Shown: positions 58,550 to 64,000 of the stretch, piece by piece
How positions within the stretch are numbered: position 1 is the first letter of the stretch
Layout of the letters: each line of letters opens with the position of its first letter
NCBI RefSeq assembly: GCF_020171345.1
Contig: NZ_JAIUZM010000002.1
Span: 682,001 to 746,000, forward strand
Origin: Microbulbifer agarilyticus
GTDB taxonomy: Bacteria > Pseudomonadota > Gammaproteobacteria > Pseudomonadales > Cellvibrionaceae
Reading direction: 5' to 3'
DNA length: 64,000 nucleotides
Translations under genes and position numbers: made by a program
The notes under the pieces: model-generated
What the model saw: only the letters and a program-made list of their open reading frames with translations
What the model was told of the DNA's origin: nothing
Database searches by the model: none

Positions 58550-60724
58550 ATGACGGAAAGAATCCGTATCGGCGATTTGCAGATCGCCAAAGAATTGCAC
58601 GCATTGATCGCGAACGACGTGGTTCCGGGTACCGGAGTCAGTGAAGAAGTGTTCTGGTCCGAGTTCGAAAAAATCGTTAATGACCTGGCGCCGATCAACC
58701 GCCAGTTACTGGCCAAGCGCGATCAGATTCAGGCGCAGATGGACCAGTGGTACCAGGACAACCCAGACGGCTTCCGCGACCTCGAAAAATACAAAGCTTT
58801 CCTGCGGGAAATCGGTTATCTCGTCGAAGAGCCTGCGGATTTCACTGCGAAAACCGAAAACGTGGATGCGGAAATTGCAGCCATGGCGGGCCCGCAGCTG
58901 GTGGTACCAGTGATGAACGCCCGCTACGCACTGAATGCCGCGAACGCACGTTGGGGCAGTCTGTACGACGCGCTGTATGGCACCGACGTTATCAGCGAAG
59001 AGAATGGTGCGGAGAAGGCCGGCGACTACAATCCGGTGCGCGGCAATAAAGTCATCGAATACGGTCGTGAGTTTCTCGATCAGGCTGCGCCACTGAACGG
59101 TGCCAGCCATAAAGAGGTTACCGAATACCGTATCAATGGCTCGCTGCTCGAAGCAACGCTTGCCAACGGCAAGGTGACTGCGCTGCAAAATAGCCGTCAA
59201 TACGTTGGCTACCGCGGCGAGCAGGAGTCACCCGTGGCACTGCTGCTTGCGGATAACGGTCTGCATTTCGAGATCCAGATTGATCCGAATAGCCCCATTG
59301 GCAAAACCGACAAAGCCGGCGTCAAAGACATTCTGGTGGAAGCCGCACTCACCACCATCATGGATTGCGAAGACTCCGTTGCGGCAGTAGACGCCGAAGA
59401 CAAGGTAGTGGTTTACCGCAACTGGCTGGGCCTGATGAAAGGCGACCTGCAGGAAACACTGAACAAAGGTGGCCGTGAGATCGTCCGCCGGCTCAATGCG
59501 GATCGTGAATACAAGGGCGCAGAAGGCGGTGAACTGACCCTGCCTGGGCGCAGCCTGATGTTCGTCCGTAATGTTGGTCACCTGATGACGAACGACGCAG
59601 TGCTCGACAAAGATGGCAACGAAGTACCGGAAGGTATTCTGGATGCAATGGTTACCAGCCTGATCGCGATTCACGACCTGCGCGGTGAAGGCCCGGTGCG
59701 CAATTCGCGCACTGGTAGCGTGTATATCGTAAAGCCAAAAATGCACGGCCCGGAAGAAGTCGCTTTTGCCAATACGCTGTTTAACCGCGTTGAAGATGCG
59801 CTCGGTCTGGCACGCAACACCGTGAAGATGGGGATCATGGATGAAGAACGCCGCACCACGGTAAACCTGAAGGCCTGCATTGCCGCTGCACAAGAGCGCG
59901 TTGTGTTCATCAACACCGGCTTCCTTGATCGTACCGGTGATGAAATCCATACCTCCATGCTGGCGGGGCCGATGATTCGCAAAGGCGAAATGAAACAGTC
60001 CAAATGGATTGCGGCCTACGAAGATTGGAACGTTGATACCGGACTGGCGACCGGCCTCAAGGGGCGTGCGCAGATCGGTAAAGGCATGTGGCCGATCCCC
60101 GATCAGATGACCGCCATGATGGAAGCAAAAATCGCCCACCCGAAAGCGGGCGCGAACACTGCCTGGGTACCATCTCCGACCGCCGCAACCCTGCATGCGT
60201 TGCACTACCATCAGGTTAACGTTGCGGAGATCCAGGACCAGCTGGCTACCCGTAAGCCTGCAAGTCTCGACGATATCCTGACAGTGCCGGTAGCCGAAAA
60301 CCCCAACTGGAGCGCTACCGATATTCAACTGGAGCTGGATAACAACGCCCAGGGTATTCTCGGTTACGTTGTGCGCTGGATTGACCAGGGTGTGGGCTGC
60401 TCGAAGGTGCCGGACATCAATGATGTAGGTCTGATGGAAGACCGCGCCACCCTGCGGATTTCCTCACAACATATCGCCAACTGGCTGAAGCAGGGCATCT
60501 GTGCCCGCGAGCAGGTTGAAGAAACCATGCAGCGTATGGCTGCAGTGGTTGACCGCCAGAACGCGTCTGACCCCGCATACCGCAACATGGCACCAAACTT
60601 CGATAGCAGTATTGCGTTCCAAGCAGCGTGTGAACTGGTCTTTGAAGGTTGTGCTCAGCCCAATGGCTATACCGAGCCGGTTCTGCATCGCCGCCGCCGT
60701 GAGTTCAAGGCTAGCCAACGCTAA
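58550..60724 (+). CDS. glcB: Malate synthase G
   Basis: 724 residues, the length of E. coli GlcB. Signatures: [36 protein letters not shown], the catalytic Arg in [49 protein letters not shown] and the C-terminal [18 protein letters not shown] with catalytic Asp region [16 protein letters not shown]. It condenses glyoxylate and acetyl-CoA to malate, completing the glyoxylate shunt with aceA. A terminator follows. Confidence 0.97.
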   Translation: MTERIRIGDLQIAKELHALIANDVVPGTGVSEEVFWSEFEKIVNDLAPINRQLLAKRDQIQAQMDQWYQDNPDGFRDLEKYKAFLREIGYLVEEPADFTAKTENVDAEIAAMAGPQLVVPVMNARYALNAANARWGSLYDALYGTDVISEENGAEKAGDYNPVRGNKVIEYGREFLDQAAPLNGASHKEVTEYRINGSLLEATLANGKVTALQNSRQYVGYRGEQESPVALLLADNGLHFEIQIDPNSPIGKTDKAGVKDILVEAALTTIMDCEDSVAAVDAEDKVVVYRNWLGLMKGDLQETLNKGGREIVRRLNADREYKGAEGGELTLPGRSLMFVRNVGHLMTNDAVLDKDGNEVPEGILDAMVTSLIAIHDLRGEGPVRNSRTGSVYIVKPKMHGPEEVAFANTLFNRVEDALGLARNTVKMGIMDEERRTTVNLKACIAAAQERVVFINTGFLDRTGDEIHTSMLAGPMIRKGEMKQSKWIAAYEDWNVDTGLATGLKGRAQIGKGMWPIPDQMTAMMEAKIAHPKAGANTAWVPSPTAATLHALHYHQVNVAEIQDQLATRKPASLDDILTVPVAENPNWSATDIQLELDNNAQGILGYVVRWIDQGVGCSKVPDINDVGLMEDRATLRISSQHIANWLKQGICAREQVEETMQRMAAVVDRQNASDPAYRNMAPNFDSSIAFQAACELVFEGCAQPNGYTEPVLHRRRREFKASQR

Positions 60725-60762
60725 GCACGCACGCGCAAGGTAAAAATCATCACAATATTTCG

Positions 60763-60787
60763 AGCCCCGCACCCGCGGGGCTTTTTC
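60763..60787 (+). terminator. Rho-independent terminator after glcB
   Basis: AGCCCCGC, loop ACCC, GCGGGGCT followed by a T run. Confidence 0.9.
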
Positions 60788-60832
60788 TTTGTGTAAGCTG
60801 TCTAAAAATAATGATCAGGGAAGGAATCCACG

Positions 60833-61153
60833 ATGCTAAAGACCACCACACCCTCTATCGACGGCCACAAGATCGAGCAATACCTGGGCGTCGTCGTCGG
60901 CGAAGCCATTCTTGGCGCGAATATCTTTAAGGACCTGTTCGGATCCATTACCGACGTCATCGGCGGGCGCTCTGGTGCCTACGAGCGCGAAATGGGCAAG
61001 GCGCGCAAGTTGGCGTTTTCCGAAATAGAAGCCGAAGCCCGCTCCATGGGGGCGAATGCCATCGTTGGCATCGATCTGGATTATGAGGTTGTCGGTGAAA
61101 AGGGTGGCATGATGATGGTTAGTGTGAGTGGTACTGCCGTGCGCTACCGCTAA
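60833..61153 (+). CDS. YbjQ/UPF0145-family protein
   Basis: 106 residues, with AGGGAAGGA upstream. [32 protein letters not shown], the central [15 protein letters not shown] and the end [16 protein letters not shown] are the features of the YbjQ (DUF74) family, small pentameric proteins sometimes described as heavy-metal binding. Function is not established. It lies 27 bp upstream of fdhD and may share its transcript. Confidence 0.9.
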   Translation: MLKTTTPSIDGHKIEQYLGVVVGEAILGANIFKDLFGSITDVIGGRSGAYEREMGKARKLAFSEIEAEARSMGANAIVGIDLDYEVVGEKGGMMMVSVSGTAVRYR

Positions 61154-61180
61154 ATTACAATCATCAATACAACGCGCTCA

Positions 61181-62050
61181 ATGAAGAACTCAAGACGCCC
61201 CACCGGCTATACCTTCCATTCTATGGACTCGGCCGGCAACGGTATTCAGTTTAGTAATCAGTGCCTGGCAGAAGAGAAAGCCATTGCGATTAGCTACAAC
61301 GGTCTTAGCCATGCGGTGATGATGGCATCCCCCGGCGCGCTCGAGGACTTTGTAGTCGGCTACTCCCTCAGCGCGGGCGTTGTGACGGGTAAGTGTCAGA
61401 TTTTAGATATTGAGACGCGACAGCTCGATGATGCTATTTGTCTTGACGTCACTCTTAATCAGCGTGCGTTCCATCAATTCAAACACAGCCGGGCGCGCGA
61501 GCGTCGCACACTTGCCGGTTCCAGTGCCTGCGGATTATGCGGTGTAGAGGCCCTGGATCAGGTGCTCTCACCGCAGAGTACCAGTGCCAGAGGGTACCAA
61601 CCTTTACCGCCCGTAGAGCGCCTGTTGCAACTGCGCGAACAGTTAAATCTGGCACAGCGGCACCGGAGTGTATCCGGCGCATTACATGGGGCCATTTACG
61701 TCGATGCATCTGGAAACACGAGCATATGCCGTGAGGATGTCGGCCGCCACAATGCACTGGACAAGCTGATTGGCGCCTGCATGCGACTAGACCTCCCTTT
61801 GTCCCATGGCTTCATCGCGATCAGCAGTCGTTGCGGTCTGGAATTGGTTCAAAAAGCTACTCGCTGCGGTCTCGGCACCCTCGTCACACTTGCTTCACCC
61901 TCCGATATTGCCGTGCGCTGGGCGCGAAAGTACCAACTCAACTTGATTCATGTACCCGCGCAGGCCGCCCCACGGGTCTTTAGCAGTGATGCATTCAATT
62001 CTCCTAGTAATCGAGCGGTGAACCTGCTCTGCGAGGCGTCTTCCGTATGA
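61181..62050 (+). CDS. fdhD: Formate dehydrogenase accessory sulfurtransferase FdhD
   Basis: 289 residues. The cysteines needed for sulfur transfer are in SSACGLCGVEAL, and AIYVDASGNTSICREDVGRHNALDKLIGA is the conserved FdhD core, with FIAISSRCGLELVQKATRCG later. FdhD passes sulfur from IscS to the bis-MGD cofactor of formate dehydrogenases. The stop codon overlaps the start of the next gene, a molybdopterin oxidoreductase, as ATGA, so the two are translated together. Confidence 0.95.
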   Translation: MKNSRRPTGYTFHSMDSAGNGIQFSNQCLAEEKAIAISYNGLSHAVMMASPGALEDFVVGYSLSAGVVTGKCQILDIETRQLDDAICLDVTLNQRAFHQFKHSRARERRTLAGSSACGLCGVEALDQVLSPQSTSARGYQPLPPVERLLQLREQLNLAQRHRSVSGALHGAIYVDASGNTSICREDVGRHNALDKLIGACMRLDLPLSHGFIAISSRCGLELVQKATRCGLGTLVTLASPSDIAVRWARKYQLNLIHVPAQAAPRVFSSDAFNSPSNRAVNLLCEASSV

Positions 62051-64000
62051 AAACACCCATTGACCGCTTCCGCTTTCGCCCATACCAACGTCCCGCCGCC
62101 GGCTGGGGTGCCTTGCGCAGCGTCACCCATGCCTGGCTGGACAGCCGCCAGCCGTTTAAAAACTTGCGCGCGATGCTGCAAACCAATCAGCACGGTGGGT
62201 TCGATTGCCCGGGCTGCGCATGGGGTGAGGCGCCTGACGAGGGCCGAATCCGGTTCTGTGAAAATGGTGCCAAGGCCGTGAATTGGGAGGCCTCCGGTCG
62301 CGCTGTCGACGCGACTTTTTTTGCAGAGCATAGCGTCAGTACGCTACTCGAAATGGACGACTACTGGCTGGAGTATCAAGGTCGGCTGACGGAACCCATG
62401 GTGTACGACGCGGAGACCGATCACTACAGACCAATAACCTGGGACCAGGCATTTCAAAGAATTTCCGACCATTTAACTAACCTGTCGTCCCCCGACCAGG
62501 CTGCGTTTTACACCTCTGGCCGCGCCAGTAATGAAGCCGCATTTCTCTATCAGTTGTTTGCGCGTGCGTTTGGCACCAACAACTTGCCGGATTGCTCAAA
62601 CATGTGTCACGAAGCCAGCGGTGTTGCCTTGCTGGCCAGTATTGGCACGGGCAAGGGCACGGTGAGCTATGAAGACTTTGGTAAAGCCGAAGCCATTTTT
62701 GTTGTGGGTCAAAACCCGGGCACCAATCATCCCCGCATGTTGGAGCCGTTGCAAAAAGCCGTTGCCCGCGGTGCACAAGTGGTTGTTCTAAATCCATTGC
62801 GAGAAAGGGGGCTCGAGCGATTCCAAGCACCACAAGACCCGGTGCAGATGGTGACCAATAAAGCGTCGCCGATGCACACCGCGTACTTCCGCCCGGCGCT
62901 CGCCGGCGATATCGCGGTTATGCGTGGTATTGCGAAGTTCCTGTTTCAGTGGCAAGACGAAGTAGATGCGCGCAACAGTGAGCGATTCACTGGCCAAGAG
63001 GGGCGGGGAGGCAACGGGGCCGAAGGCTCAGATATTGAAAAAGGTCCGCTTGAATTCGCGTTTATTAAAGAGCATTGCCAGGGATTTGATGCTTATCAGT
63101 CTGTGGTAAGAGGCACGCGTTGGGATGAGATCGTCGCTTTCAGTGGCCTAGAACTGGATGAAATTGAACGGGCAGCGCATATCTTCGCGCGCAGCGACGC
63201 CACCATTATCTGTTGGGCGATGGGGATTACCCAGCACCGTCACTCTGTTGCGACCATTCAAGAAATCGCCAACCTGCAGATGCTACGCGGCCAGATTGGT
63301 AAGCCCGGAGCAGGGCTTTGCCCTGTCCGTGGTCACAGCAATGTGCAGGGTGATCGCACCATGGGAATTCACGAGCGCCCTCCACAATCACTACTGCAAG
63401 CATTGGCGACGCGTTTCGAGATGCCAATGCCCCAGTCAAGCGGTGTCAACGTGGTTAAAGCGATTGAGTGCATGGAAAAAGGGGAGATCAAGGTCTTTGT
63501 GGGCCTTGGTGGAAATTTCGCGCAGGCTACACCGGACAGCGAAAATACCCACCAAGCACTACGCAACTGCGACCTGACCGTGCAGATCAGCACCAAGCTA
63601 AACCGTAGCCACTTGGTGACAGGGCGCGACGCACTGATTCTCCCTTGCCTTGGCCGCACCGACATAGATATCCAGGCAAGCGGTCCCCAGGCCGTCACCG
63701 TGGAAGATTCGTTTAGCATGGTCCACGCGTCCTACGGGCAGTTACGGCCATTGGCCGCAGAAATGCGCTCCGAGCCTGCAATTATCGCTGGAATCGCACA
63801 GGCTACTCTCGGTAACAAGCCGGTAGACTGGCTGTCACTTACTGAAGACTACAATCGCATCCGCGACCTGATCGGGGATGTCATCCCAGGCTTCGAAAAT
63901 TTCAACGAGAAGATTGAGCGGCCGGGCGGTTTCTACTTGCAAAACCCTGCCGGCCAACGTCGGTGGCAGACCGCCACCGGCAAGGCAAATTTCATCGCCG
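62047..64000 (+). CDS. YdeP-like molybdopterin oxidoreductase (3' end beyond the window)
   Basis: 651 codons are present and the frame is open to base 64000. The sequence aligns well with E. coli YdeP: AAGWGALRSV, GFDCPGCAWGE, CENGAKAVNWE, FYTSGRASNEAAFLYQLFAR, DCSNMCHEASG with a cysteine as molybdenum ligand, NPGTNHPRMLEPL, NPLRERGLERF, MGITQHRH, GQIGKPGAGLCPVRGHSNV and TVEDSFSMVHAS. The N-terminal CPGC lacks the full four-cysteine Fe-S motif of classic FdhF, as in YdeP. The family is FdhF/YdeP (bis-MGD); substrate is not known, formate being only presumed. Coupled to fdhD. Confidence 0.92.
   Translation, partial: MKTPIDRFRFRPYQRPAAGWGALRSVTHAWLDSRQPFKNLRAMLQTNQHGGFDCPGCAWGEAPDEGRIRFCENGAKAVNWEASGRAVDATFFAEHSVSTLLEMDDYWLEYQGRLTEPMVYDAETDHYRPITWDQAFQRISDHLTNLSSPDQAAFYTSGRASNEAAFLYQLFARAFGTNNLPDCSNMCHEASGVALLASIGTGKGTVSYEDFGKAEAIFVVGQNPGTNHPRMLEPLQKAVARGAQVVVLNPLRERGLERFQAPQDPVQMVTNKASPMHTAYFRPALAGDIAVMRGIAKFLFQWQDEVDARNSERFTGQEGRGGNGAEGSDIEKGPLEFAFIKEHCQGFDAYQSVVRGTRWDEIVAFSGLELDEIERAAHIFARSDATIICWAMGITQHRHSVATIQEIANLQMLRGQIGKPGAGLCPVRGHSNVQGDRTMGIHERPPQSLLQALATRFEMPMPQSSGVNVVKAIECMEKGEIKVFVGLGGNFAQATPDSENTHQALRNCDLTVQISTKLNRSHLVTGRDALILPCLGRTDIDIQASGPQAVTVEDSFSMVHASYGQLRPLAAEMRSEPAIIAGIAQATLGNKPVDWLSLTEDYNRIRDLIGDVIPGFENFNEKIERPGGFYLQNPAGQRRWQTATGKANFIA

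Overview
The window is ordinary chromosome of a marine gammaproteobacterium. The order rluC, HAD phosphatase, maf, yceD, rpmF, plsX, fabD, fabG, acpP, fabF, pabC, mltG, tmk, holB, pilZ, tatD, with pilZ between holB and tatD, is the Pseudomonas/Cellvibrionales arrangement. A TonB-dependent receptor of the marine type, a long-form isocitrate lyase and moderate GC suggest a Microbulbifer-like member of the Cellvibrionales. That placement is inference from gene order and protein style; no rRNA gene is present. I see no insertion sequence, prophage, CRISPR array or rRNA operon. One tRNA gene (Ser, TGA anticodon) is present.

Layout. 1-2.5 kb (minus): an aconitase-X operon whose large subunit carries a twin-arginine export signal, followed by a secreted protein cut by the window edge. 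2.7-3.9 kb: LtrA-type membrane protein. 4.0-7.2 kb (minus): tRNA-Ser and RNase E, the latter with a long leader shared with the divergent rluC. 8.0-22.1 kb: rluC, a HAD phosphatase, maf (minus), then the fatty-acid/phospholipid and DNA-replication housekeeping run from yceD to a dimeric-type dUTPase. 22.2-27.6 kb: malate dehydrogenase, asparaginyl-tRNA synthetase (minus), a DUF2244 protein, a Bcp peroxiredoxin, a short AraC-type protein and an isolated yajC. 27.6-33.7 kb: D-cysteine desulfhydrase-like enzyme, AGCS sodium/amino-acid symporter, and the divergent gamma-glutamylputrescine pair puuA/puuB. 33.9-38.0 kb: TonB receptor, TetR regulator and a 5'-nucleotidase. 38.2-46.6 kb: cysB, a small CxxC thiol protein, pabB, ppsR/ppsA, an L,D-transpeptidase and rraA.

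46.6-60.8 kb is a two-carbon metabolism block. It holds a DMT transporter, FadE-type acyl-CoA dehydrogenase, a long acetyl-CoA hydrolase/transferase, ackA-pta, isocitrate lyase, a LysR regulator divergent from it, and malate synthase G. Together these could make acetyl-CoA from fatty acids, interconvert it with acetate, and run the glyoxylate shunt. With ppsA and mdh elsewhere in the window, the route to gluconeogenesis is well represented. 60.8-64 kb: YbjQ-type protein, fdhD and a YdeP-like molybdopterin oxidoreductase that runs off the end.

The least ordinary items are the Tat-signalled aconitase X operon, a 19-bp inverted repeat between puuA and puuB, yajC separated from secDF, stem-loops that separate acpP from fabF and fabF from pabC, and the LysR gene placed to control isocitrate lyase.
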